NCBI GenBank assembly: GCA_964475985.1
Contig: CAYYYP010000011.1
Location: forward strand, 1-64,000
DNA: 64,000 nt
From: CAYYYP01 sp964475985
GTDB taxonomy: Bacteria > Bdellovibrionota > UBA1018 > CAYHWW01
Reading direction: 5' to 3'
Position 1 is the first letter of the stretch. Every line of letters starts with the position of its first letter. This document shows positions 41,721 through 51,177 of this stretch, in pieces. The position numbers and the translations under genes were made by a program. Below the pieces are notes generated by a model, which saw nothing but the letters and a program-made list of their open reading frames with translations, was not told the DNA's origin and searched no databases.

Positions 41721-42290
41721 ATGGAAAATCATAATGATCGTGCCCACCAAGAAAGCGTAAGCCTTTTCATCCAGCAGAGAGTGCGAAGGGATTGCCTCGC
41801 CCGGTATGAAAAATGGCTTCCGGTAATGATGGCACGAGCGGCGGAGCATGAGGGTCACCAAGGCGTTCACGTGATTAGGCCTGGCGAGCGTGGTACTGAA
41901 TACTCCATCATCATTCGTTACTCATCGTTAAAGAATGCTGAAAAGAGGTTGAACTCTGAAGCAAGAAAAACTTTAATTAACGAAATTTCTGACGCATTTG
42001 AAATTCCGGATCGCGCAAAGGTTCACCCGGGCATTGATTTTTTGTTTACCCCGCCAGCTTCGCCGACCAGGCGGCCCCGGGGGTGGAAACAATGGCTTGT
42101 GACTACATCAGTTATTTGGCCACTTTCATTCCTAATCCCACGGTTTTACAATCCGCTATTTCATGCAGCTCCCGTATTGGGTACTCCGGGAATTCGCGAA
42201 GGTATTGTATCAGCATCAATTGTAGCGCTTGTGGTTTTTCTAATTATGCCTCGGTACGTGCGGGCGGTTTCTGGATGGTTGCATCGGTGA
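41721..42290 (+). CDS. ABM-domain membrane protein
   Basis: About 189 residues: the N-terminal 100 residues match antibiotic-biosynthesis-monooxygenase-like ferredoxin folds (SLFIQQRVRRDCLARYEKWL, GTEYSIIIRYSSLKNAEKRL), and two membrane helices follow (TTSVIWPLSFLIPRF, GIVSASIVALVVFLIM). The start at 41721 excludes an upstream frame that overlaps the opposite gene. Proteins of this domain pair are widespread but of unknown reaction. Confidence 0.68.
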   Translation: MENHNDRAHQESVSLFIQQRVRRDCLARYEKWLPVMMARAAEHEGHQGVHVIRPGERGTEYSIIIRYSSLKNAEKRLNSEARKTLINEISDAFEIPDRAKVHPGIDFLFTPPASPTRRPRGWKQWLVTTSVIWPLSFLIPRFYNPLFHAAPVLGTPGIREGIVSASIVALVVFLIMPRYVRAVSGWLHR

Positions 42291-42341
42291 AGGAAAAAAG
42301 GACCCGAGCGTGTGATGCAAGTCAGTGCTACTAAGGGAGAT

Positions 42342-43541
42342 ATGTTTTCGTTCTTAAAAAGCAGGCCTCACCATAACCCTCACCGATCGTGTCCCGACTG
42401 TGGCGCGAAGATGAGCCCCTATCAGTGTGAAGATGCGCTCATTGATCGTTGCCTTGATTGTAACGGTATCTGGTTTGACGCCCGGGAAATCGGCCAATTC
42501 CGAGTTGGCTTGGAAAAACTTGATCTGGAATCGTTTAAAACTTCAAAGCCGGTGGAAGCAGTTACCAGTTCTGTTTACCTCAGCACTTGCCCCGTTTGCC
42601 GAGTCCCGCTTGATGAAGGGCGTTATGCTTCCGACAGCAAAATTTCAGTAAAGCGTTGTGAGCGGTGCGAAGGCATCTGGCTTTCGAGTGACGAAGTCCT
42701 TCGGTTTGCTGATTTCGTTAGAGTGGGTAAGGCCCTTGCGCCGCATGTGAAGGAAATCGCCAAAGGCCAGCGCGAGATGATCGCGACCTCACAAAATTTT
42801 GATAATGCGGCGGGGGCGGTGAATAAACATTTAACATTGATGCAACGCTTTACGATGCAGAGCCACTTTCGCCATGGTTACGGAGTCATACTACCCGTTT
42901 ACGATGAAAATTCCCGCGATACATTCCCTTGGGTGACTTCGAGTTTGATCGCCATCAATATCTTCATTTTTTTGCTTGTGGGTTATGATTCGTTCATTTG
43001 GCAAACTTTAGGAATTGTTCCGAAGGAAATTTGGCAGAATGGTTCGTTCATCACGTTACTAAGCAGCCAATACTTACATTCAGGAATTTTCCACCTGTTA
43101 GGAAATTGTTTTTTTCTTTGGATTTTTGGTGACAACGTTGAGGATAAACTTGGGCCACTCAAGTTCTTTTTTCTCTACACTGTACTGGGCGTTATATCTG
43201 GGCTTACTTATGCTCTTCTGAACCCGTATTCAGATATTCCGGCCATCGGCGCAAGCGGAGCGATTTCCGGAATTTTTGGCGCATACTTCGTGCTCTTTCC
43301 GAAGAGCGTTATTCATACACTGATCTTTGGTCAAATTTTTCGATTGCACATCGCCATCTACTTAATCGTATGGATTCTCTTAAATCTGCTGGACGGTTGG
43401 AAGAGCGCCGCATGGGGACTTATGGGAAATGCTTGGGAAGTGCACCTCGCTGGGCTAGGGACGGGCATTGGACTTATGTATTTTCTTAAGCCCCCGAGGA
43501 AACTGAAATTATTAGATAGTGAACCGCCGCTGGCCCCCTAG
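42342..43541 (+). CDS. Rhomboid intramembrane protease with two N-terminal zinc ribbons
   Basis: About 399 residues. Two TFIIB-type zinc ribbons stand at the N-terminus (CPDCGAKM with CLDCNGIWFD, and CPVCRVPLD with CERCEGIWLSSDE), each also typical of zf-TFIIB repeats. They are followed by a six- to seven-helix rhomboid domain with the catalytic Ser in GASGAISGIFGAYF and His in WEVHLAGLGTGI, plus LHSGIFHLLGNCFFLWIFG. It cleaves membrane proteins within the bilayer. Start not sure: ATG at 42315 would add nine residues. Its end overlaps the converging gene by 4 bp. Confidence 0.85.
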   Translation: MFSFLKSRPHHNPHRSCPDCGAKMSPYQCEDALIDRCLDCNGIWFDAREIGQFRVGLEKLDLESFKTSKPVEAVTSSVYLSTCPVCRVPLDEGRYASDSKISVKRCERCEGIWLSSDEVLRFADFVRVGKALAPHVKEIAKGQREMIATSQNFDNAAGAVNKHLTLMQRFTMQSHFRHGYGVILPVYDENSRDTFPWVTSSLIAINIFIFLLVGYDSFIWQTLGIVPKEIWQNGSFITLLSSQYLHSGIFHLLGNCFFLWIFGDNVEDKLGPLKFFFLYTVLGVISGLTYALLNPYSDIPAIGASGAISGIFGAYFVLFPKSVIHTLIFGQIFRLHIAIYLIVWILLNLLDGWKSAAWGLMGNAWEVHLAGLGTGIGLMYFLKPPRKLKLLDSEPPLAP

Positions 43542-44335
43542 TTCGAGGCCCTGGGTTTTGGTCTTCCGGAACGGACTACAGATCCAGCTAAAGCTGTAGG
43601 GCAGTTCGCAGTGGTCGTATCCCTAAGCACTCCCTGCCAATGTTTAAGGTCATTCAACTCCCGAACCTTCGCATCTAAAAATTCATTTCTCGTTTTAGCC
43701 GGGAGCTTTCCAAAAGTTGGAGAACCAATTAATTTTTCCAAAAATTTTATTGATGCCGTAAAGGCGCCAACTTGGTCGGTGGCAAGGGAGGTTAAGGTCT
43801 GTTCTGATAGTTTTGAAATCTCATCCTCAAGGGCTTGTTGAACGGTTCCATAAATTTCATGGGCGAATGCTACCACCGTCCGTACGAATCCATCTGCACG
43901 TTCTAATCCGGAAGGGGAATAAAAGACTCGATCTGCTAAGAGAAACGTTATTATGAGCATTTCTTCCGGCGCTAATGACACTGCTTTAACGGTTGCTGCG
44001 TCTGCTGTGCCTACTCCGCCGGGAGCCGTCGCAGACATTTTTTGCAGGATGGGATCGTCGGTGTTCGTGACGAGTAGGACGAACTTCTTTCCGCTCAATA
44101 TTTTTCGATCTGCATTCCAGGAAAATAGATTATTTTCCGTGACCGGGTAGTTAGCAATTAAATTTAAAGCCATATTTACCGTACTCAAAACTATTTCTCG
44201 CTGATTTTCTGGAGCCGAAGGCCCAAACTCCACGGATAGTGATAACGCGGGGGGCGCAGCTACAACGGTGGTGTTCATGGCAGGAATTAGGGTTAAGATG
44301 AGGAAAACAAAAATGGCAGTTTTTCGTGAGGCCAA
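43538..44335 (-). CDS. Hypothetical secreted protein
   Basis: 265 residues with a clear signal peptide (IFVFLILTLIPAMNTTVVA). The mature part is helical with no recognised domain; a His-Glu pair (AFAHEIYG) near residue 150 is not a full HExxH zinc motif. It overlaps the rhomboid gene by 4 bp tail to tail. Function unknown. Confidence 0.6.
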   Translation of the reverse strand: MASRKTAIFVFLILTLIPAMNTTVVAAPPALSLSVEFGPSAPENQREIVLSTVNMALNLIANYPVTENNLFSWNADRKILSGKKFVLLVTNTDDPILQKMSATAPGGVGTADAATVKAVSLAPEEMLIITFLLADRVFYSPSGLERADGFVRTVVAFAHEIYGTVQQALEDEISKLSEQTLTSLATDQVGAFTASIKFLEKLIGSPTFGKLPAKTRNEFLDAKVRELNDLKHWQGVLRDTTTANCPTALAGSVVRSGRPKPRASN

Positions 44336-44645
44336 GGCTTACACTCCTTAAATAGATTTATTTTGTAGCCGCTAATTGAAACGGTTGCTCGGCCTAGAAG
44401 GCTGCCACACCATACATTAAGCACCCAAGTTGGCGTAATAAAAACTTTTCTTATTTATATATGCCGGTGGCGAAATCAGGAATCCCCACGGGTGGGTTCA
44501 AAACGCGACGATTGGGCATGGCGCGATCCTAACCCAGGAACCTGGGAAAAATGTAGCCACGGCAAAAAATCCAAGGATTATGCTTAAGTTTGCTATTTGG
44601 CCCAGCGCCTAATAAACTAAAATTATTCACTAAGGGGCGTGGGGC
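44336..44645. other. Gene-free divergent promoter region
   Basis: 310 bp between two divergent secreted-protein genes. It contains an AT-rich TTATTTATATAT part (44452-44463) that may be a promoter and a CCCAC-GG-GTGGG hairpin near 44487. No gene or structured RNA was recognised. Confidence 0.4.
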
Positions 44646-45734
44646 ATGATCCGTTTCTTTTTTCTAACGATTTTAACTTCCACCTTAGGATGGGCTGACG
44701 CCGAAGTAGATACACGAGCGGGGACGACACGCCTTTTTGGAAATTGTATGGCGGCGCGGTGCCAGGGTTTGGATCCCCTCTCCTTCATACCGTGCAGGGA
44801 TCGTTGTGAATCGGAGAGTAGGGTGGAAGCGGAGGCTCAAGCTACGGCGGGCGCAAGGGCTGCGGCCGGTTCTCAGCGGGCGCTTGAGGGCGGGGAAACT
44901 GCAGTACTTCAACATTCAGATGCAATCACTCTGAGCGAACATGCTTTGCAATCCTTCTATGATTCTTGTCACGCAGCGCCAGTCAGTGCCGGGCGAACCC
45001 AAGCTCAAGCTAGCGCTGCATGTTTTGAGCGCCATTCTAGGGTCGAGACCGAAATGGCAGCCATCCGCTCCCGGGCCACCGCGTGTGTAACACGTTGCCG
45101 TCGCGCGCCGGGCGATGGATCATATTGCCGCAATGGTTGTTACCATACCGAGGCAGAGGGTCTTCGCAATCAAGTCAATACCTTGAGGAGGCCATCAAGT
45201 TCACAGTCGCCCGGTCCAGTGGGTGCAGCCCCCGCTACTCGCACGTCACTTCCGGCCCCGACGTCTGTTTGCACGACCCCCTACACTGGTCAGGGTTCAC
45301 AAATTGTTCCTTGCTGCACTTTCAATTGGGGCGGCGTTCTTCACCGCGGTGAAGCGTTTAGGGATTTCACCGCAGCTCGCAGAATATTATAGGCGCGTTG
45401 GAATAGTTTTCCTTCCACCGTTAGGGGCGATCGAGATCTCTGCGGCGGCGACGGACTCTTACGCTATTGGCGAGCCCATCATTCACGGGCCCATTGCGGA
45501 AACAGCAGTGCAGTGAGGCGTTCGCTGCGGCAAGCCGAAGTCCTCGCGTGTGTTTGCGGGAATGGCAATGCCAGTTCCCAGGGTGGTCCACTACATCGCG
45601 GTGATGATGACCGCGCCGCTTGTAATCGCATTAGCTCACCGATTCTCCTTCAGAACGCCGCCTCTGGTTCTCATCGTGGGGAAGTAGAACCCCATCACCA
45701 CTCAGGTGGGCATCACGGTAAAGGCGCGAGTTAG
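44646..45734 (+). pseudogene. Secreted Cys-rich protein gene split by an in-frame TAG
   Basis: The frame starting at 44646 encodes a signal peptide and a Cys-rich protein (CMAARCQGLDPLSFIPCRDRCE, CVTRCRRAPGDGSYCRNGCY) until TAG at 45390-45392. The same frame stays open for 113 codons more to TAG at 45732-45734, continuing with Cys, Gly and His-rich sequence (LCGGDG, ACVCGNGNASS). Total would be 362 codons. LHRGEAFRDFTAA before the stop resembles LHRGDDDRAAC after it. A recent nonsense mutation, suppression, or a sequencing error would all fit; the first part alone is 248 residues. Confidence 0.6.
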
Positions 45735-45764
45735 ATTTTGGACGTAGTCCTTCACTGAAAAATT

Positions 45765-46184
45765 TTAATCGTCTGTTTTTTGCGTAAGTAAAATTTCCTT
45801 AATCTCAGCGGCAGAATAAGTTTTACCCTGGTTAATGCCAGCGCAAAAAGGAAGTACTTCTTCGTTCCAGGTTTTTGCGTTCATATTTTCTGGCCAAAAA
45901 GGCCAGGTGCGACATTGAATGGGCCTGCCTTCGTAAACGGTGCATTGTTTTCCTTCCAAAAATGCGCAGTTTTGATCTGGATTTTTGAGATGCCAATGAC
46001 CATTTTTTCTTGTGCAATGTTTATTCAAAAACTCGGCTTCAGGAAGGTTCAGAAATTGCGCGAGGCGTTTGCGATCCTGCTTTGTGAGGTAAACGTAACC
46101 GTACTTTCCACGAGCCATGCAGCACTTACCCGTGCCTTGGCACTCAAACTGAATTCCATTCTGCCAAAACTTCGCATGAGCCAT
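45765..46184 (-). CDS. YkgJ family cysteine-cluster protein
   Basis: 139 residues. FECQGTGKCCMARG near the N-terminus and CAFLEGKQCTVYEGRPIQCRTWPF match the YkgJ (zinc/iron-chelating) family with its C-x(5,6)-CC and later Cys. The cluster probably holds a metal or Fe-S centre. Function in this organism unknown. It stands between the split gene and the HEAT-repeat gene. Confidence 0.82.
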   Translation of the reverse strand: MAHAKFWQNGIQFECQGTGKCCMARGKYGYVYLTKQDRKRLAQFLNLPEAEFLNKHCTRKNGHWHLKNPDQNCAFLEGKQCTVYEGRPIQCRTWPFWPENMNAKTWNEEVLPFCAGINQGKTYSAAEIKEILLTQKTDD

Positions 46185-46276
46185 TACAGTGGTTATGACT
46201 TAAATTTCCGGGGATCGCACGCATAATGCGTAACTGCGCATTTCGCATAGGTAGCCTTTAACGACTGATGAAAAGC

Positions 46277-49200
46277 TTATCTGCTCAACTGTGCTTTCAG
46301 CGCGGTGCTCACGCAATGCTCGTCGGCATCCACGAGCTCGAAGTCTTCGTCACGTAGGTAGGGTATTTCGTCGGCCGCATCATCTGCGGAAACCCTTACG
46401 CGGGAGCGTTCTTGCGGATGGTTTGCTAGGTCCGCCAGAATGGCATCGACTTCTTCGGCGGCCGTAGGTGATGGGGGTGTAGCTGCAGCGGTGGGAGCGG
46501 GATGAACTTCGGCTTCGGCTACAGCTACAGATGTATCGGCAGTGTTTGATTTCTGCGGGCCATCGGGAAGCGTATGTTCGCGATGGGCGCGCATGGCGTT
46601 AGCCAATTGAACCTTAGAGAAGTTAATGGATTCACCTTGGGTAGCTACTGACGTTTGTTTCGTAGCGACAATTCCTCTTACGCGTTGGCCCGCCCGCCTT
46701 GCAGCACGGGCGGCTTTGGTCGCAAGCTGCTGGGCCTTGACGCGCAGGCTGCCGGGGCTTCGGCTGGTGTCCACGTGAATGGCGCTGAGTTCACGGGCTA
46801 AATCGGCCCTCGTCGAAGAAAGCTTAGGATCTTCCCGGCGGAGTTGCGCTTCGGGATTACCGTTGTCCCGGTACGCCCCTTCGGTAGCGATTGGGGAGCT
46901 TTGAGTTCGCGCCTCTCGATTCAGGGCGGTGATGGCACTCTGTACGTGATCAGAAACCATTCTTGCTTGAATGGGATCGTAACTTGCCTCAGGTTCGTGA
47001 CTTAGAATGCGGGCTGCCGTGGCGCGGATTTCAAGGTGGGTGAGGGACCCTTCAGTATAGACGCGTTCACCGTAGGTTGCTCGCGGTAAATCTGAATTTA
47101 AAAATCCACTTACCGCAAGAAGCGTTTCACCGGCGAGTGGTCCTTGGTTCAAAAGGCGTTGCATGGTTTGCCGCGCTTCAATTCTTTTAAGTGCTTTGAG
47201 AATAGAGTCCTCTTCTCGCACGTAGTTAAGCACCTTAACTAAATCGAGTTCGTTTATAAGCGTATTTGGACGCAAAAGTGGTCGAGCGTAATGATACTCT
47301 TCAATGTGGTGATCAAGCTGGCTAAGATAAAGGCCCACCGTCTCGGCACTGTAGGGCAAATAAGGATCCAAGTTATGATTTGCATGTTTAGCGAATTTTT
47401 CTACAAAACGTGCGCGGGCTTCTTCAATTTCCCGCCGGGCAACATGGCCTAGGGGCATCTGTAAAAGGTCGTTCACCAGCGTCTCATTGCCTGCGTAAAG
47501 GTGGGCCGTTAACTGAGCAGCGAGGCGCTGGACATCCGTGTTTTCGTCCGTAAGTCGCGGCAAGAAATGCAGGAAAAGATTTGGGTTTCTTGGCAATGCT
47601 TGGGCAAGGGTGCGCAGGGATGCTTCGCGTATTGTATGTTCACTTGACCTAGTTAATGGAATGAGTGCATCGACCAAAGCGGTCGCAACATTCACGTCGT
47701 GATTTTCCGCGGCAATATAATCGGCCGCATAGGTCAATGCGGTAGTTGCTACTTTAAGGTTTGGATCCGAGAAAAATGGGATAATTTCTTCCGCCCGGGC
47801 GGAGATATGGGGAAATAATACCCAAAGGGCTGCTTGTCTTACGGCTGGCTCGGGGTCCTGGAGCCGGGTCCGTAGAGCCGAGATGATGCGAGGTTGACTC
47901 AGAGAATAAACATGATTGAGTTTCTCCGCGGCAACGGCCCGAATGGCTGAGTTCTCATCGTTGAGCGCGGCGAGGGCCCGCTCGTTGGGAATGTTTTCGG
48001 CATCGGTCAAAAAAAGAAGATTTGTTGCGGCAAATCTCAGTTCAAAATTAGTGCTCTCACAGAACCGAAAAAAATCTGGGAGGTCATTTTGGTGGCGGGC
48101 CGCATGGGTGGATAAATTTTCTATGACTTTGGTGCGGATAGCATCATCTAGGTTTTGCTTTCTCGCGAGCGGAACAACGGCGGCCCATACTTCGGGGGTG
48201 CTGGCGTGTTCGCTTAAAATAACTAAGGCTCGCTCGGCATGCGGGGATTCGGCTGTAAGCAAAGGTATAGCTGCTCGACAAATATCGTCGTCCAATAAAT
48301 TAGTATGAGAGTTGCTATACCTTTTGTGATGAAGTGCTTCCAGGGCCGCAAGGCGCGTCTCGATGGAATGCGGTGGACTCAAATAGGACCCCAAGAAATT
48401 TTGGATTGTTTCGACATCATCAAAACGATTAGCTTCGGTCGCGGTGTAATCACTTTTGGCCCCTTCAACAAACGCATTAAATAAAGCTCGTTGAGTTGCA
48501 ATCCCTGGGTTTCGTTGCAAAAAGACTCGAAGGTCGGACCTGATGTTGTGATCGCCGCGCACCGAATCCTGTAAAATTTCAGAAATGAAGTTAGTCTCCC
48601 CGGTTATTGCGGCGTCTCGGGCAAAAATTTCTTCGGTTACGGCACTACCCTGGTTAGCGAGCCATCCTAAAAACTGTCTCACAACCTCTCTTTGGTTTCG
48701 TCCGTGCTGGGGCGCGAGCGCGATAGCGACGGCCCGGTGGCGTTTCTTAACGGTAGCTTCGGGCGGAGAAAGAAGGAGTCGGTACAATCCTAATCTCGTT
48801 TCAGGGGTCGTTTCGTGCTTATCACTATAGCGGTGCCCGCCCACTAATCCATGTAGTGCACGATGGCTCACTTCGACATTCGTTCCTTCCGAGAGTCTTA
48901 ACAAAGCTTCCGCAATGAAAGCTGGGAGTGGCCTTGGCATCAGCGAAATGGCTGCCGCAATTCCCGCTAAATGGTACTCCCCGGCATTTTCCATTTGGGA
49001 AATCAAATGACGCTGAAAAGCTTCATCCTGGAGGCTACTCCTCAGTGCAACGGCCGCAGCGCCTCGAACGACGTGGTGGCGATCCGATAATTTTTCCGCG
49101 ATGGCCAAGCGTATGCGTTCGTTATTTTGAGCAAAGGGAGCGAGGGCCTTGATGGCCATTTCTACGATTTCAAAATCTGGATCATTTAAAAGCGACACGA

Positions 49201-49714
49201 AGGCCCTGCGCGCATCGGGAAGATGTTGCACGTACGGCCTTAAGGCTTCCACCGTATGGCGAAAGATCTCGGGCGAAGGATCATGCAGGCGGCCCGATAA
49301 CGCACGAAATGCGGCCTCGTTCCCCGGCGGTATTGCGGCAAAGGCATGCACCATGGCGCCGCGTAGCAAGGGGTCGCTGTTTTCAAGAAGCGGTGCAAGC
49401 AATGTAGCAACTTCTGAAGGGTTTGTGGTTTCGCGCATGAACTCCGTAAAACTTTGTTGAGCGCCAATCGGGCTGCGTGTGCCGTGCCAGAACATCAGGG
49501 CACCTTGGGTGAATTGTTCTGCGTCGATTTCGTGACGTTGGAGTTTTCCGTACAGTTTCGTAAGGTCCGTTGCATTTGCCGTCGTCGAAGTGAGCAAGAA
49601 AAACGAAAATGTCAAAAATGCGGGCAAGAAAAAAGCCCGCGTAAGTTTGCCAAGGAACGTGCAAAACCAAGGCGCCCGTAAACAATTTTTGAAATTCTGT
49701 TTTGTACTTTTCAA
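46277..49714 (-). CDS. Exported giant HEAT-repeat protein
   Basis: 1145 residues with an N-terminal signal or anchor (AFFLPAFLTFSFFLLTSTTANA), then roughly twenty alpha-helical HEAT-like repeats of about 35-40 residues. Examples are PEIFRHTVEALRPYV, PDFEIVEMAIKALAPFA, RHHVVRGAAAVALRSSL, and EPAVRQAALWVLFPHI. The C-terminal 200 residues are low-complexity, with Lys/Arg-rich and Ala/Pro/Thr stretches and an acidic end. A periplasmic or surface protein-binding scaffold is likely. Unlike phycobilin lyases there is no small-domain context. Confidence 0.75.
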   Translation of the reverse strand: MKSTKQNFKNCLRAPWFCTFLGKLTRAFFLPAFLTFSFFLLTSTTANATDLTKLYGKLQRHEIDAEQFTQGALMFWHGTRSPIGAQQSFTEFMRETTNPSEVATLLAPLLENSDPLLRGAMVHAFAAIPPGNEAAFRALSGRLHDPSPEIFRHTVEALRPYVQHLPDARRAFVSLLNDPDFEIVEMAIKALAPFAQNNERIRLAIAEKLSDRHHVVRGAAAVALRSSLQDEAFQRHLISQMENAGEYHLAGIAAAISLMPRPLPAFIAEALLRLSEGTNVEVSHRALHGLVGGHRYSDKHETTPETRLGLYRLLLSPPEATVKKRHRAVAIALAPQHGRNQREVVRQFLGWLANQGSAVTEEIFARDAAITGETNFISEILQDSVRGDHNIRSDLRVFLQRNPGIATQRALFNAFVEGAKSDYTATEANRFDDVETIQNFLGSYLSPPHSIETRLAALEALHHKRYSNSHTNLLDDDICRAAIPLLTAESPHAERALVILSEHASTPEVWAAVVPLARKQNLDDAIRTKVIENLSTHAARHQNDLPDFFRFCESTNFELRFAATNLLFLTDAENIPNERALAALNDENSAIRAVAAEKLNHVYSLSQPRIISALRTRLQDPEPAVRQAALWVLFPHISARAEEIIPFFSDPNLKVATTALTYAADYIAAENHDVNVATALVDALIPLTRSSEHTIREASLRTLAQALPRNPNLFLHFLPRLTDENTDVQRLAAQLTAHLYAGNETLVNDLLQMPLGHVARREIEEARARFVEKFAKHANHNLDPYLPYSAETVGLYLSQLDHHIEEYHYARPLLRPNTLINELDLVKVLNYVREEDSILKALKRIEARQTMQRLLNQGPLAGETLLAVSGFLNSDLPRATYGERVYTEGSLTHLEIRATAARILSHEPEASYDPIQARMVSDHVQSAITALNREARTQSSPIATEGAYRDNGNPEAQLRREDPKLSSTRADLARELSAIHVDTSRSPGSLRVKAQQLATKAARAARRAGQRVRGIVATKQTSVATQGESINFSKVQLANAMRAHREHTLPDGPQKSNTADTSVAVAEAEVHPAPTAAATPPSPTAAEEVDAILADLANHPQERSRVRVSADDAADEIPYLRDEDFELVDADEHCVSTALKAQLSR

Positions 49715-49933
49715 GCACCTTTCGTTTCGACATAGGGAGGAATAAACTTAAAACGCTGGCCGCGCGGGCGGCAGTTTTTGCCGCAAGGGCTTGGGGATCA
49801 CTTAGGCGATGCGGTGTGGCGCAACGTAACGTAACGCAATGCAGTGTTAGAGGTTTCAGAAGAACCTAGAATTTTAAGTAAAACTGCCTAAAGTGAGCTT
49901 AACGAATTACAAACGCTTTCCATAGGAGGTTCC

Positions 49934-50383
49934 ATGCCAAATACAATCAATTTACACCGTGTTCTGGGCGCACCGCCAGAGAGAGTCTACCGCGCATTCC
50001 TAGACCCTGACGCCCTGGTGAAATGGCTTCCACCCTTTGGGTTTACCGGGAAAGTCCATACCGCGGACGTACGCGTAGGCGGTGGTTATAAGATGTCTTT
50101 TACTAATTTCACGACTAAAAATAGCCATTCCTTTAGTGCGTCCTATTTGGAACTAAAGCCTAACGAACGCATCATCTACACGAATAAATTTGATGATCCA
50201 AACTTGCCAGGGGAGATGAAAGTAACCATCACGTTCAATGAGGTTATGTGCGGAACGGAACTTAAAATTATTCAAGCCGGTGTACCAGACGCAATTCCCG
50301 CCGAAATGTGTTACCTCGGCTGGCAGGAATCACTTACCGCCCTTGCGCAGTTGGTGGAGCCAGAAATTTCCGACGGTATGTGA
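49934..50383 (+). CDS. SRPBCC (AHSA1-like) protein
   Basis: 149 residues. The START/AHSA1 fold is supported by HRVLGAPPERVYRAFLDPDALVKWLPP at the start and CYLGWQESLTALAQLVEPE at the end. Such proteins bind hydrophobic ligands or act as Hsp90-activating-like domains. AGGAGG precedes the ATG. A hairpin follows the stop. Confidence 0.84.
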   Translation: MPNTINLHRVLGAPPERVYRAFLDPDALVKWLPPFGFTGKVHTADVRVGGGYKMSFTNFTTKNSHSFSASYLELKPNERIIYTNKFDDPNLPGEMKVTITFNEVMCGTELKIIQAGVPDAIPAEMCYLGWQESLTALAQLVEPEISDGM

Positions 50384-50411
50384 GTGTCACCCGTTGGGGT
50401 GAGGCACGTTT
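50384..50411 (+). terminator. Terminator hairpin after SRPBCC gene
   Basis: TCACCC-GTTG-GGGTGA (50387-50402) forms a perfect 6-bp stem, extended by GTG and CAC with a bulge, followed by GTTTTG a few bases later. It stands directly after the SRPBCC stop. Confidence 0.5.
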
Positions 50412-50511
50412 TGCGTTCCTGGTGGTGGGCCAAGCATGAGCAAGGCCCATCGCAAAACAAATAACATCTGACACATTTCAGAAGGGTCTGCGGAATAAGT
50501 TAAGGGCTAGG

Positions 50512-51051
50512 CTAAGGGGGCGTTCCGGCGTCCGACGCGCCCGCACCATTATTTGCAGGGGCTGGCGCTGGGTTTGCTTCCAGTGGCCTTAAGAGGTTTT
50601 GCGACAGACGTTCACACCTTTCTAATAGTTCGCTGATATGCGCCCTTGATAACCTCAGCGCATTCGTGGGAGTGACGTTGACCCGCGTGAATTCTAGGGA
50701 CCTCATTCCACGCCGGCGAAGGCTTATGCCTAGTTCATTGCAACAAAGCAGGGACTGGAGAAAATGGTAGTTCTCAAGGTCACTGGGCCGCTCCGTCATA
50801 AGCTCTCGATACCTTCGGTTCCCCCATCTTGGATCCGGCACAAACTGAATGCAGACATGGCCTGGTACTACGTATTCATGGTCAGGAAAGGGCGAAATCT
50901 CTTCGGGCTGCGAGGGTTCCTGGTTGTGCCGCGGCGGCGGCGGAGGACGGCGCGGTCGAGTGGAGTCGGCGTTCGCGAAGGAAAGCCCTAGGGCAAGAAC
51001 TAGAAATTGGATGCAGGCGAAAGACCATAACTTCGTCATGTTTATGCGCAT
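50512..51051 (-). CDS. Hypothetical secreted proline-rich protein
   Basis: About 179 residues. After a signal peptide (LWSFACIQFLVLALGLSFANA), a Pro/Arg-rich linker (PRRPPPPPRHNQEP) precedes a small helical domain with a few Cys (LLCCNELG) and an Ala/Pro-rich end. A longer frame up to 51156 is not favoured. No family is recognised. It diverges from the GNAT gene. Confidence 0.5.
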   Translation of the reverse strand: MRINMTKLWSFACIQFLVLALGLSFANADSTRPRRPPPPPRHNQEPSQPEEISPFPDHEYVVPGHVCIQFVPDPRWGNRRYRELMTERPSDLENYHFLQSLLCCNELGISLRRRGMRSLEFTRVNVTPTNALRLSRAHISELLERCERLSQNLLRPLEANPAPAPANNGAGASDAGTPP

Positions 51052-51177
51052 AAGCTGATTGTAAGCCTTGGCCGAACTTGGTTCAAGTTGCAGGTTTTTT
51101 CCGGTGGTGCCGGGGCGGGCGATTTCCATGGTGAACTTCAATATTGAGATATTCACCGCCTGCGCTACAGTGCGTCG

